From contig CANQWR010000011.1 in NCBI GenBank assembly GCA_947627625.1, positions 1-64,000 of the forward strand: DNA of 64,000 bases, given 5' to 3'. Below are positions 43,465 to 52,654 of this stretch, in pieces. This DNA is from an uncultured Ruminococcus sp. Its GTDB lineage: Bacteria; Bacillota; Clostridia; Oscillospirales; Ruminococcaceae. The translations under genes were made by a program, and so were the position numbers. Position 1 is the first letter of the stretch. Each line of letters opens with the position of its first letter. The notes beneath the pieces were generated by a model that was given only the letters and a program-made list of their open reading frames with translations, did no database searches and was not told where the DNA came from.

Positions 43465-43830
43465 CGGGGGCTTTGTTTGTGGGGAACTCTGCCCCAAGCC
43501 CCCTTGACCCCCAAAATCAGGACAGCAGACTGTCACAGGGTACGACGCTCCCGTCTCAAATTTTTTTCTTGTGTGGGAATAATTATGGGGGGTTCGGGGG
43601 GATACTTCCCCCCGACGGGGGTTTGGGGGCAGAGCCCCCAGTGGGGGTTCAGGGGGCAAAGCCCCCTGCCCCTTATCGTTCTAAATAAAAAATATTAAAT
43701 CTCTAAAAAAATATAATTTTAATAAAATTATTTTTTGGGGGAAGAATCCCCCAGCGGGGGGTTCAGGGGGCAAAGCCCCCTGCCCCTTGTACTTAAAACA
43801 GGGGGTTTGGGGGGCGTAGCCCCCCAATAT
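43465..43830. repeat. Repeat cluster between feoB and the alpha/beta hydrolase
   Basis: It contains an ACAGCAGACTGTCACAGGG tag, the GGGAATAATTATGGGGGG module, GGGGGC hairpins, one AT-rich near-palindrome at about 43700-43735 and a second GC hairpin set. No gene is seen in the 504-base gap apart from the promoter above. Confidence 0.9.
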
Positions 43831-43854
43831 AAGCAACCCAATACAAAGTCTCAC

Positions 43855-45903
43855 TTAAAACAAAAAATTCACAAGACAGCACAGCAAAAAGCCCGTGAGG
43901 GTGGGGAGCAGTATACTCATAGCAGTCCATTTCAGGCTACCTGTCTCTTTTTTGATAGTCAGACAGGAAGTAGCACAGGGGAAGTGGCAGAGTGTGAAAA
44001 TAAGAACGCAGACGGCAGTTTTTACAGTCCAGCCGTGCTGGAGGAGAACAGCGGAGAGGTCGGCGACACTGTCCATATTGACGAGAGTACCCTGAGAGAG
44101 ATAAATCATCAGAATGACAGGCATGACTATTTCGTTTGCAGGAAAACCGAGGACAAAGCCGAGGAGGATAGTGCCGTCAAGCCCCATTAAGTTTCCGAGA
44201 GGTTCAAGAAAATCCGATATATAATTTATTATACTGGTTTCGCTAATTTTAATATTGGCGAGAAGCCATATCAGGAGACCGCAGGGAGCAGAAGCGGTAC
44301 ACGCTCTGCCGAGGACAAAAATAGTCCTGTCGAGGAGGGAGCGGACGAGTATTTTCCCGACTTGAGGTTTTCTATAGGGAGGAAGTTCAAGGGTATAAGA
44401 GGAGGAAACGCCTTTCAGAATGGTCACGGATAGAATTTTTGAGACGGCTATAGTGAGGAGTACACCCGCAAGAATTACGCAGGTGAGCAGCAGACCGGAG
44501 ACCGGTCCGGACGATGCGAGAAATATAGTTATAATAGCAATAATAGTGGGGAATCTGCCGTTACAGGGTACAAAATTGTTAGTTAAAACAGCGATAAGTC
44601 TCTCACGTTCGGAGTCTATTATACGGCAACCCGTGACACCGCAGGCGTTACAGCCCAGCCCCATAGCCATAGTGATAGCCTGTTTTCCGCAAGCCCCCGA
44701 GCGTCTGAAACAGCCGTCGAGATTGAAAGCGATGCGGGGGAGGTATCCCAAATCTTCAAGGAGGGTAAACAGCGGGAAAAATATAGCCATAGGAGGGAGC
44801 ATGACGGAAATTACCCAGGCGAGGACTTTATAAATGCCGTCAATAAGCAGACTTCTCAGCTGTTCGGGAGTACCTATTTTTTTGAGCAGTTCGGACAGCA
44901 AATCACCGACAGAGAAGAGAAAATCCCCGAGAATGTCGGAGGGGTAGTTGGCACCGACGGCGGTAATCCAGAGTATGAGACCGAGCAGGACGAGCATAAC
45001 AGGTATACCGAACACGGGACTTAAAAGAATTTTATCGAGTTTTCTGTCACGTTCATGAGGGGATTTTTTGTTGTAGCGGACAGTCTGCCCGACTATTTCA
45101 GCGGATTTTGCGGAGAAAGCGGAGTTTATAATATCGGAAATTTTTTCGGGAGTAAAATTCTTTTCGTCAAGGGAACTCAGAATCTGCTGTATTCTATCGT
45201 CCAAATCGGGGGAAACTCCCGTAATATTGCCTGCTCTCTCTATGAAAGCGTAGTCTCTGAGGAGAATATGAATAGCGGTCTGACGGAGGGAAATTCCCGA
45301 AATATCGGCAGATAGTATATTTTCTATATCGGACAGAGCGTTGTCGAGAGTTTCCCCGAAAGACAGTCTGAATACAGGCGTTTTCCGTTCACTGTTTTTG
45401 CGGACATATCCGCAGAGTATTTCTGTGAACTTTTTAATTCCCGCCTTTTTGGAAGCACTCATTGCGACAACGGGAACGCCGAGAATTTCCGATAATTTTT
45501 TTGTGTCCACAGCGACACCCTTTGACTTAGCCTCGTCCATGAGATTTACGCAGACAACAGTATCGGGAGAGGTCTCCAGAATTTGCAGGACAAGAGGGAG
45601 ATTTCTTTCAAGGCACGATGCGTCACAGACGACTGCACAAACGTCAAAATTATTGAAGCAGATAAAATCTGTAGCGGAAGACTCCTCAGCGGAATCGGAA
45701 ATAAGGGAGTAAGCCCCTGGGACATCGGTTATAGTGAAATTGGAGTTGCCGACGGAGAAGTGACCCTGTACAGCGGAGACGGTTTTACCCGACCAGTTAC
45801 CTGTGTGTTGGTTGAGACCCGTAAGGGCATTAAAAAGGGTAGATTTGCCGACATTGGGATTACCGGCGAGTGCGATATTGAGACATTTTTCACTCTCAGA
45901 CAA
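43855..45903 (-). CDS. feoB: Ferrous iron transport protein FeoB
   Basis: This is an Fe(II) transporter in the cytoplasmic membrane with an N-terminal GTPase domain. The 682 residues have G1 GNPNVGKSTLFNALTG near 14, G3 DVPGAYSL near 59 and G4 NLMDEA near 119. A helical spacer and about ten membrane segments include the Gate motifs (FFPLFTLLEDLGYLPRIAF and GCNACGV). The start TTG follows GGGAGGGAT. No feoA lies beside it, whereas many Firmicutes have feoA directly upstream. The C terminus LLCCLVNFLF ends in the membrane. Confidence 0.95.
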   Translation of the reverse strand: MSESEKCLNIALAGNPNVGKSTLFNALTGLNQHTGNWSGKTVSAVQGHFSVGNSNFTITDVPGAYSLISDSAEESSATDFICFNNFDVCAVVCDASCLERNLPLVLQILETSPDTVVCVNLMDEAKSKGVAVDTKKLSEILGVPVVAMSASKKAGIKKFTEILCGYVRKNSERKTPVFRLSFGETLDNALSDIENILSADISGISLRQTAIHILLRDYAFIERAGNITGVSPDLDDRIQQILSSLDEKNFTPEKISDIINSAFSAKSAEIVGQTVRYNKKSPHERDRKLDKILLSPVFGIPVMLVLLGLILWITAVGANYPSDILGDFLFSVGDLLSELLKKIGTPEQLRSLLIDGIYKVLAWVISVMLPPMAIFFPLFTLLEDLGYLPRIAFNLDGCFRRSGACGKQAITMAMGLGCNACGVTGCRIIDSERERLIAVLTNNFVPCNGRFPTIIAIITIFLASSGPVSGLLLTCVILAGVLLTIAVSKILSVTILKGVSSSYTLELPPYRKPQVGKILVRSLLDRTIFVLGRACTASAPCGLLIWLLANIKISETSIINYISDFLEPLGNLMGLDGTILLGFVLGFPANEIVMPVILMIYLSQGTLVNMDSVADLSAVLLQHGWTVKTAVCVLIFTLCHFPCATSCLTIKKETGSLKWTAMSILLPTLTGFLLCCLVNFLF

Positions 45904-45924
45904 GTTTATCCCTCCCTGATATGT

Positions 45925-45954
45925 ATTATATATATTTTATGCGGTATTTTACAA
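45925..45954 (-). promoter_or_regulatory. Probable promoter of feoB
   Basis: TTGTAA (45949-45954) and TATAAT (45925-45930) on the minus strand have an 18-base spacer. No Fur-type palindrome was made out. Confidence 0.6.
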
Positions 45955-45984
45955 CAAAATGCAAAATTTGGGATTTTCTGAGGG

Positions 45985-46245
45985 GGACAATGATTCCCCC
46001 CGCCAAAGGGGGAAACCCGTGATTATATACTTTTAGTTTTGCGACTATTCAAGTTTTCGTTCAATTATGGGTGTGTACCTCCTGCTCCATATTGTTTCCT
46101 CTGTGGGAATAATCATGGGGGGTTCGGGGGGATTCTTCCCCCCGACGGGGGTTTGGGGGCAGAGCCCCCAATGGGGGTTCAGGGGGCAAAGCCCCCTGCC
46201 CCTAATCGTTAATAGGGGGTTTGGGGGGCGTAGCCCCCCAAATTT
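45985..46245. repeat. Repeat cluster between feoB and the GDSL gene
   Basis: It has the CCAAAGGGGGAAACCCGTGA module with TTTTGCGACTATTCAAG, the GGGAATAATCATGGGGGG module, GGGGGGA-TTCT-TCCCCCC and GGGGGC hairpins. The cluster ends about 25 bases before the promoter of the next gene. Confidence 0.88.
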
Positions 46246-46270
46246 TCTCGGTCCAACCTGTTTTTTCAGC

Positions 46271-46299
46271 TTGACAGATTTGCCGATGTGTGATAGAAT
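46271..46299 (+). promoter_or_regulatory. Promoter of the GDSL esterase gene
   Basis: TTGACA (46271-46276) and TAGAAT (46294-46299) have a 17-base spacer and an extended TG. Confidence 0.85.
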
Positions 46300-46363
46300 A
46301 TGAATACGGCACGCAGTTGCGGGAGTATTGCGGCTGAATATACAGATAAAAGGGGAAAATAAA

Positions 46364-47704
46364 ATGAAACATGGAAAAATTTTTTCGGTTGTGACAACAG
46401 CGTTGATTTTGTCGGCGTTATCGCCTTTGAGTACGTCGGCAGAGAGTTACGGAACGGGAAAAAAGCTGGTTGTTCTGGGGGACAGCATAGCTTCAGGTTA
46501 CGGACTGTCCGAGACGGAGCATAATTACGGACAGATATGTGCGGACTATGTGGGAGGAAGTGTCGAGAACTATGCACACGCAGGAGATGAGACAGCCGAT
46601 TTGTTGAGTGTCCTTGAAAATCTGAGCGACACACAGCGGGAAGTCCTGACCGAAGCGGATACGGTAGTAGTGTCCATAGGCGGAAATGACATGATAGAGT
46701 ACGCATCGAGGAGAATACTGAGTTTTTCGGCGACGAACTCTCTTTTGAAGGACGATTATTCGTCTGTCACAGCCGATGAGGTGAACGCCACGGAGGACTT
46801 AGGTTTTCAGGACGTTGCGAAGATGGTGGACAGCAGTAAATTTGCGGCTTATGCGGAAGACCCCGTAGGGGGAATGAATATTATAAGTCTTATAAACAGT
46901 CTGGAGAGGAATCTTGCGTGGACTGCCGAGCAGGACACGGAGAGCAGATACGAACACAGGATAGAGAATCTGATAATCCCCGATATAGAGAAAGCGGTCT
47001 CCGACATAAAGGGTTACAATCCCGATGCGGAGATAATAGTCCAGACGGTCTACAATCCTCTTGAAGTTTCCCCCGACTATTTCAAAGATAACGTCAACGG
47101 AGACGCTGAATTTCTTGTGAACAAGCTTTCAACGGCGTTCAAGAATATTCTTGCATCGTTTGGAGAGCAGTTGAGCGGAGTAGAGGGCATAGAGGTAGCG
47201 GACGTGAACACGGCATTTTCGTCGGAGGACGAATCGGGAAACAGGTACACATGGTATTTCACGGACATTCAGGAAGAGGGAAGCGAGAGAGATTTTCACC
47301 CGAACCAGAGGGGACACCTTGCGATAGCGTGTGAAGTTCTTGAGACCATGGGGGAGAAGAGTGACAACGGCGGACTTGTGAGGGAGGTTTTTTCAAAAAT
47401 TTCCGACAGCGAAAGCTATCCTGCAAAAGCCCTTGAGAGCGTAAATAATTTAAGGGGTACGTATATTTTTGGGGATATAGACGGCGACATAATGGTAGAT
47501 GCGGGGGATGCGTCAGCGATTTTGGCGGAGTACGCACTTCTCTCTACAGGTGGAACACCGTCCTTTACAGCGGCACAGAAAGGAGCGGGAGACATAAACG
47601 GCGACGGGAACGTAGATGCAGGAGATGCGTCGACGGTACTTGGTTATTACGCCTATCTCTCGACGGGGGGAAACAATTCTTTCAGAGGGTTTCTCAATTC
47701 ATAA
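46364..47704 (+). CDS. Dockerin-bearing GDSL/SGNH esterase
   Basis: This is a secreted hydrolase of 446 residues. A signal peptide spans residues 1-26 (ending STSA). The SGNH domain (about 30-345) has block I VVLGDSIASGYGL (nucleophile Ser), block III SIGGNDMIEY and the His of block V in DFHPNQRGHLAIA. This suggests an acetyl or feruloyl esterase acting on plant cell-wall polysaccharides or a related ester. The C terminus is a dockerin with DIDGDIMVDAGDASAILAEY and DINGDGNVDAGDASTVLGYY, a different class from those of the GH5 and GH10 enzymes. ATG 46364 follows AAGGGGAAAA. A terminator follows at once. Confidence 0.9.
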   Translation: MKHGKIFSVVTTALILSALSPLSTSAESYGTGKKLVVLGDSIASGYGLSETEHNYGQICADYVGGSVENYAHAGDETADLLSVLENLSDTQREVLTEADTVVVSIGGNDMIEYASRRILSFSATNSLLKDDYSSVTADEVNATEDLGFQDVAKMVDSSKFAAYAEDPVGGMNIISLINSLERNLAWTAEQDTESRYEHRIENLIIPDIEKAVSDIKGYNPDAEIIVQTVYNPLEVSPDYFKDNVNGDAEFLVNKLSTAFKNILASFGEQLSGVEGIEVADVNTAFSSEDESGNRYTWYFTDIQEEGSERDFHPNQRGHLAIACEVLETMGEKSDNGGLVREVFSKISDSESYPAKALESVNNLRGTYIFGDIDGDIMVDAGDASAILAEYALLSTGGTPSFTAAQKGAGDINGDGNVDAGDASTVLGYYAYLSTGGNNSFRGFLNS

Positions 47705-47710
47705 ATCGCA

Positions 47711-47748
47711 ACAAAAAAAGACGGCTTTTTTGAACCGTCTTTTTTTGT
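47711..47748. terminator. Intrinsic terminator after the GDSL gene
   Basis: AAAAAAAGACGG and CCGTCTTTTTTT pair around a short loop, with T runs on both strands. Confidence 0.88.
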
Positions 47749-47754
47749 TTTTTT

Positions 47755-48025
47755 GATTGGGGGGCTACGCCCCCCAAGCCCCCTTTAGAACGATAAGGGG
47801 GCAGGGGACGTTGCCCCCTGAACCCCCATTGGGGGCTCTGCCCCCAAACCCCCGTCGGGGGGTAATTTGAAAATGGGGACACCCCATACCCCGCCCCCGA
47901 ACCCCCCATGATTATCCACAGAGGGAACAAAACCACCCCCATAGTAGTCTAACGTTCTAATTTTGGGGGATCAAGGGGGGTAACACCTCCCTTGTGGGGG
48001 GTGTGGGGAGCAAAGTCCCACACAA
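47755..48025. repeat. Repeat cluster downstream of the GDSL gene
   Basis: It is in inverted orientation, with GGGGGGC-TAC-GCCCCCC, GGGGGC hairpins, GGGGTGTCCCC-type segments, CCCCCCATGATTATCC and a closing TCAAGGGGGG module. No gene is seen. Confidence 0.88.
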
Positions 48026-48034
48026 AACTTATAA

Positions 48035-50545
48035 TCAAAATTCAACACGGTCTTTTTCGGTGAGAGTCTCAATATCGGCGGAGACAAAGCATTTTCCCGA
48101 GACGGCATAGACGTAATTTCCGATATAGACAGCTCTGTCGAGGGAGGAGAGATAGTCGTCATTGGGGCATTCAAGAGAGCCTTTGAGGACAAATTCGCCG
48201 TTTTCGTAGGAGAAGAACATATATTCCGAGATATTTCTGTTCACATCTCCACCGCCCTCATCGGTGTAGTAGTAGGAACTTGTTTCGACAGGCACGCCTA
48301 TAAGATTTTTTTCGGGGGCAATGAGGAGGGACTTTCTCTCATAGAGTGCTGTGGAGTACCTGTAACCGCCGTTTTCGGAGTTGTTGTCGATGTGGTAGAC
48401 ACCGACTTCTTTGAGGTCATAGGGATCTGAATTGTCGAACATGACGAGTTTTATACCTGTTTCTATACCGTTTTCGTCAGCGTCCGCACCGAATCCGAGC
48501 AGGAGACCGTCCGCCCAATTTTGCATATAGGTACTGTAGCCGAGAATTTTGAAGTCGTCCATAATTTGGGGGCTTTCGGGGTTTGATAGGTCAATAGCGA
48601 ACAGGGGATCAGTCTGTTCATAGGTGACAACATAGACGGTGTTACCGCTGAAGCTGACAGATTTGACGGTTTCCCCGACACCGAAGTTGTCGATATAGCC
48701 GACAGTATTCAGGTCCATATCGAGGACATAAACGCAGTTGTCTGTATAAGTTCTGACACTTGCGGTGCCTGAGTTTCCGTAGTCGGAGAAATCTTCATGA
48801 TTTTTGTACATAGTGACAGCGACTCTGAAATAGCCATTGTATTCACTCATAGAGAACTGGTCTTTGATATAGCCGTCAAGGGTACAGCTTGCCTGGGGTT
48901 CTATATTGCCGTTTGAGACGGCAATTCTCGTTATATCGGTGTTGGAGTAGGTGACAGCGGTGTAGATATTGTTTTCGGACATATAGAGACTACCCGTATA
49001 GCCTGCAAGAGCCTTAGTGCCTGTGGGGGAGAACTGTTCGGGAGTATTCAGGTCAATACCGCCTATTACTGTGTATGATAGAACATTAGTTTCGTCGGGG
49101 ATTTCGACAGGCAGCAGAATATCCGAAGGGGGAATGCACTGTAAATCGTTGTCTACACCGCATTCGGGGACATATCTCTCGATATTTTCCTCTTGTTTAA
49201 TGCTGTCGAAATTTACGGAATTGTAAGAAGTGGTGAGGTACATAAAGCCGTCGGGAGCAATTCTCACGTCAATATAGCTTCCGTCCTGAAAGTAAGTACC
49301 GATAAGTTCGGGGTTTTCGTCATGGGTGTAAAAGGACACAAAGCACTCGTTCATATCGCCGTACCACGCACCATCGGCAATTTCGCCCCTGCCGTTGGTG
49401 TAGTAGTAGTCGGGAGCATAGTAGCCGTAAGTATTGCCGACAACAACAAGCATATCGTCATAGATATACATATCAAGGACACTGGGGGAAATATCGTAGT
49501 CGGAGTTGTCGTATCTGTCGGAGACGGGCGAGAGGTCAACAGTAAAATTATTAAGAAATTCGCCGTTGTCGACCTGAGCGACATTCATGACGGGCAGAGA
49601 GGGATTGTTATTGTAGTCGTTATAGATATAGTAAATAAATTCGCCGTCGGTCTTGACAATATCGGCTTCAAGGACATTTTCCTCTTGATTATAGGTATCG
49701 GAAAAATCGTCCTCCTCTTGGTTTTCTGTCTCTTCCTGTGTAGTTTCTGTAGTAGTATTTTCTGTCTCTGTTTCTTTGACTTCCTCTGTCTCTGTTGGGG
49801 GGACACTTTCGGTCTCTGTTTCTGTGACTTCCTCTGTCTCTGTCTGGGGGACTGTTTCGGTCTCCGTCTCTGTTTCTGTCACTTCCTCTGTCTCTGTCTG
49901 TGGTTCGGTGACAGCTATAATTTCGCTGTTTTCCTGCATACCGCCGTCATCGGCAGGAACGGCAGCGGTTTCACCGTTTGTTACAGCACCATATTCGGCA
50001 TCATCGAAAGCATTGTCCGCATCGTCATATTCATATGATTCCTCACCCCCAGCCGTTTCGGCTTTGCCTTTTTCCTGAACACCGTTGAAATAAAAGTCTT
50101 CCGTCATGTAGTCAAATTTGGCGTTTTTCTTGTATTTTTCGGCAGATTTTCTTAGCATTTTATAAAGTTGGGAGTAGCTCTCGGCACTCGCCATATAGGG
50201 GGCTTCCGGAACTTCCACAACGGAAGTAGTATTATTTTTCGTAGTTTTTTCGGTTTCGGGATAAGTTTCACTTGATTTTTCGTAATTGTCTGTCACGGTT
50301 TCGTCGGGACAGTTTACCTGTTTTTTGTTGAAAAGTTCTTTACCGCCGACAGCGTACACGGAACCTGCTATCAAAGCGACTGCACAGGCGACGGCAGTTA
50401 TTTTCCCCGCAGCAGAAATGCCGTGACGTTTTTTCAGGGCTTTCTGTTCATCGAGAGTGTCCCTGATGTTTTCGGGAGAGAGTTTTTCGGGGACTTCCTC
50501 TTTTTCGAGGTACTCCCTGACCTTTTCGTCATTATTTTTACTCAT
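48035..50545 (-). CDS. Membrane-anchored beta-propeller protein, likely anti-sigma partner
   Basis: The 836-residue protein has a cytoplasmic N terminus of about 45 residues (VREYLEKEEVPEKLSPENIR), one membrane helix (about 52-70), and a Glu/Thr low-complexity region with TETE repeats around residues 190-270. A large C-terminal domain (about 280-830) resembles the secreted beta-propeller family related to WD40 (PF09826 type): DMYIYDDMLVVVGNTYGYY, VYVLDMDLNTVGYIDNFG, NTVYVVTYEQTDPLFAIDL. The gene follows the ECF sigma gene, the position where a membrane anti-sigma factor is expected. ATG 50545 has AGAGGTG upstream. Confidence 0.75.
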   Translation of the reverse strand: MSKNNDEKVREYLEKEEVPEKLSPENIRDTLDEQKALKKRHGISAAGKITAVACAVALIAGSVYAVGGKELFNKKQVNCPDETVTDNYEKSSETYPETEKTTKNNTTSVVEVPEAPYMASAESYSQLYKMLRKSAEKYKKNAKFDYMTEDFYFNGVQEKGKAETAGGEESYEYDDADNAFDDAEYGAVTNGETAAVPADDGGMQENSEIIAVTEPQTETEEVTETETETETVPQTETEEVTETETESVPPTETEEVKETETENTTTETTQEETENQEEDDFSDTYNQEENVLEADIVKTDGEFIYYIYNDYNNNPSLPVMNVAQVDNGEFLNNFTVDLSPVSDRYDNSDYDISPSVLDMYIYDDMLVVVGNTYGYYAPDYYYTNGRGEIADGAWYGDMNECFVSFYTHDENPELIGTYFQDGSYIDVRIAPDGFMYLTTSYNSVNFDSIKQEENIERYVPECGVDNDLQCIPPSDILLPVEIPDETNVLSYTVIGGIDLNTPEQFSPTGTKALAGYTGSLYMSENNIYTAVTYSNTDITRIAVSNGNIEPQASCTLDGYIKDQFSMSEYNGYFRVAVTMYKNHEDFSDYGNSGTASVRTYTDNCVYVLDMDLNTVGYIDNFGVGETVKSVSFSGNTVYVVTYEQTDPLFAIDLSNPESPQIMDDFKILGYSTYMQNWADGLLLGFGADADENGIETGIKLVMFDNSDPYDLKEVGVYHIDNNSENGGYRYSTALYERKSLLIAPEKNLIGVPVETSSYYYTDEGGGDVNRNISEYMFFSYENGEFVLKGSLECPNDDYLSSLDRAVYIGNYVYAVSGKCFVSADIETLTEKDRVEF

Positions 50546-50629
50546 ATACAACACCTCTTGCATATATTTTGTGCGGAAAGATATTTAATAAAATAATTTA
50601 TTTTAATTTATTATTTTATTTTAATTTAA

Positions 50630-51133
50630 TCAGCACAATTCAAGTCTGAGTTTCTGTTTTATTCTTGAGAGGCGAGAGCGGACGGTAGCGGATTTCATTT
50701 CGCATATTTCCGCAATTTCCTCACTTGTATAGCCTTCAAGGACGGACATAGAGAGAATAAGCCTTGACAATGGGTCGAGTTTTTCGAGAGCCTGCCCGAG
50801 TTCGACATTTTCAAAGCTGAAATTTTCGGATAGTTCATCTGTTTCACTTTCGGAGTCGGAGAAATATTTATAATATTCCGACTGTTTCTGTTTTATTTTT
50901 GCGGAGAGAATACGCATAATCCAGCTTCTGAAAGCCTTTTCGTCCCTGAGTTTTTTAATAGAGGAGAAAGCGTCAAGGACGGTCTCGCTGACGGCATCGC
51001 ACGCATCGTGAGAATTTCTGAGACTATACAGAGCGATGTGGTACATATCTTCATAGACGAGTGAATACAGCCTTGCGAAAGCGGAAGTATCGCCTTTTCT
51101 TGCGAGGTTTACATCTGCGGAGAAATCACTCAT
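50630..51133 (-). CDS. ECF-type RNA polymerase sigma factor
   Basis: The 167-residue protein has sigma region 2 (DTSAFARLYSLVYEDMYHIA with the acidic DACDAVSETVLDAF, residues about 12-80) and region 4 helix-turn-helix (GYTSEEIAEICEMKSATVRS, about 130-155), without regions 1 and 3. It should direct transcription of a small regulon controlled by the downstream membrane beta-propeller protein. ATG 51133 follows AAGGAGG; a longer frame would add an implausible leader. The 84-base gap to the next gene is AT-rich. Confidence 0.88.
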   Translation of the reverse strand: MSDFSADVNLARKGDTSAFARLYSLVYEDMYHIALYSLRNSHDACDAVSETVLDAFSSIKKLRDEKAFRSWIMRILSAKIKQKQSEYYKYFSDSESETDELSENFSFENVELGQALEKLDPLSRLILSMSVLEGYTSEEIAEICEMKSATVRSRLSRIKQKLRLELC

Positions 51134-51162
51134 AAAGAACCTCCTTTCGAATCGATTCACAA

Positions 51163-51194
51163 ATACAGTGTAAAAAAGGGGAGATTTTGTTGCA
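51163..51194 (-). promoter_or_regulatory. Possible ECF-type promoter before the sigma gene
   Basis: On the minus strand TGCAAC (51189-51194) is followed about 19 bases later by CTGTAT (51163-51168). The AAC core is typical of ECF -35 elements, and no sigma-A match is present. Autoregulation is inferred. Confidence 0.35.
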
Positions 51195-51221
51195 GAGAAT
51201 TTCGGGAAATATACAAAAATA

Positions 51222-51298
51222 AAAAAAATCAGCCATATGCACAAATTACGGTGAAAAAATTTCCCGTAATTCACAAATATTGCACATATGGCTGATTA
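51222..51298 (-). terminator. Two-tier inverted repeat, probable terminator of glk
   Basis: Outer arms AATCAGCCATATG (51227-51239) and CATATGGCTGATT (51285-51297) are perfect. Inner arms AATTACGG (51244-51251) and CCGTAATT (51264-51271) are also perfect. On the minus strand the right arm runs into eight T, as in an intrinsic terminator. It is far longer than the other terminators here. Confidence 0.65.
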
Positions 51299-51317
51299 TT
51301 AAAATTTATTACTTTGG

Positions 51318-51532
51318 GGACATTTTCCCCCCGAACTTTTGTTGTTCGTTTAATTACGGGGGGTTCGGGGGGATTCTTCCCCCCGACGGGGGTTTGGGGG
51401 CAGAGCCCCCAATGGGGGTTCAGGGGGCGAAGCCCCCTGCCCCTTATCGTTCTTACGGGGGGAGTGGGGGGCAGAGCCCCCCACAAGCAGAGCCCCCACA
51501 AGCAGAGCCCCCCACAAACAGTCCACCAAAAA
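51318..51532. repeat. Repeat cluster downstream of glk
   Basis: It has the ATTACGGGGGG variant of the ATCATGGGGGG module, GGGGGGA-TTCT-TCCCCCC, several GGGGGC hairpins, and three short tandem copies of GCAGAGCCCCCACAA near 51473-51520. Confidence 0.88.
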
Positions 51533-51534
51533 CA

Positions 51535-52494
51535 TCAGGAGTTTGCACGTCCCAAGAATGCCGCACCGATTATACCCGCATCATTGCCGAGTTTTGCAAT
51601 GACTATTTCGGTATTTTTCTGTGAATTTCTTGTGTAGACTTCACCTTTTACGAGAGCCTTGACGGGCAGGAGGAGAGGGTCTCCCTCATTGCACACGCCG
51701 CCGCCTATGCAGAGAATATCGGGTTGGAAGATATTTATGACGTTAGTGATACCGCAGGCGAGATATTTTATATACTTGTCCACGACTTCTTTGGCAAAGG
51801 GGTCACCTGCACGCATAGAGTCGAAGGAAGTCCTTGCGGTTACTTTTCCCTTGTCTTTGGACATATTGTCCATAATACAGTCGGGGTGTAGAGCGATAGC
51901 CTCTTTAGTCATTCTGATGAGACCTGTTGCGGAGGAGTAAGCCTCAAAACAGCCTTTTCTGCCACAGGAACACTGTGCCCCGTCCACTTCAATGACAGTG
52001 TGACCGATTTCAGCACCGCCGAAGTTAGAACCCGCATAGATTTTACCGCCGATAATTATACCGCCGCCGACACCTGTTCCGAGGGTTATGCAGACAGCGT
52101 TCTCAGCACCCTTTGCAGCACCCGCAACGTATTCACCGTAAGCGGCAGCATTAGCATCGTTCTCGATAAAGACAGGTTTGTTGATGTACTCCTGAATGTA
52201 CTCCACCATGGGAGTATTTTTGAAACCGAGGTTGTTGGAGTACTCGATAACGCCTGTTGAACTGTTGGCGATACCGGGAGTACCGATACCAACCCATTCA
52301 ACGTCCTTTTCCATGTCGAGACCCGCTTTTTTGACGGCTTCAACAGCCATTTTAGCCATATCACAGGCTATTTCCTTTTCGGGACGGGGGCAGTTAGTCT
52401 TAGTGCTTGCCTTTGAGATGATTTCATAATTTTCATTGACAACGCCGGCAACGATATTAGTACCGCCGAGGTCAATACCAACGTAGTATTTCAT
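51535..52494 (-). CDS. glk: ROK-family glucokinase
   Basis: This enzyme phosphorylates glucose with ATP, taking in sugar released from cellulose or cellodextrins. The 319 residues have the ATP motif GIDLGGTNIVAGVV at the start, the sugar site IENDANAAAYGE near 107, TLGTGVGGGIIIGG near 138 and the ROK zinc motif CSCGRKGCFEAYSS near 178. AAGGAG precedes the ATG, and a perfect promoter lies upstream. Confidence 0.95.
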   Translation of the reverse strand: MKYYVGIDLGGTNIVAGVVNENYEIISKASTKTNCPRPEKEIACDMAKMAVEAVKKAGLDMEKDVEWVGIGTPGIANSSTGVIEYSNNLGFKNTPMVEYIQEYINKPVFIENDANAAAYGEYVAGAAKGAENAVCITLGTGVGGGIIIGGKIYAGSNFGGAEIGHTVIEVDGAQCSCGRKGCFEAYSSATGLIRMTKEAIALHPDCIMDNMSKDKGKVTARTSFDSMRAGDPFAKEVVDKYIKYLACGITNVINIFQPDILCIGGGVCNEGDPLLLPVKALVKGEVYTRNSQKNTEIVIAKLGNDAGIIGAAFLGRANS

Positions 52495-52522
52495 TGTAAC
52501 GACTCCTTATAATTTTTGGAAC

Positions 52523-52551
52523 ATTATATCATAAAAACACAAAAATGTCAA
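52523..52551 (-). promoter_or_regulatory. Perfect consensus promoter of glk
   Basis: TTGACA (52546-52551) and TATAAT (52523-52528) on the minus strand are 17 bases apart, with an extended TG, suggesting strong constitutive expression. Confidence 0.92.
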
Positions 52552-52654
52552 CAGATAAAATGAAAAATTATAAATTATAGATAATTTCGGGGGAGTATTT
52601 CGGTCATAATGACGGATAAATATATATTAAAAATTTATATCAAATATATTAAAT

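Noticed and set aside
49193-50038. Long plus-strand frame of 281 codons opposite the beta-propeller gene.
   Set aside because: It is a mirror frame of the low-complexity Glu/Thr region; the minus-strand gene has signal, helix and domain structure and a ribosome site.
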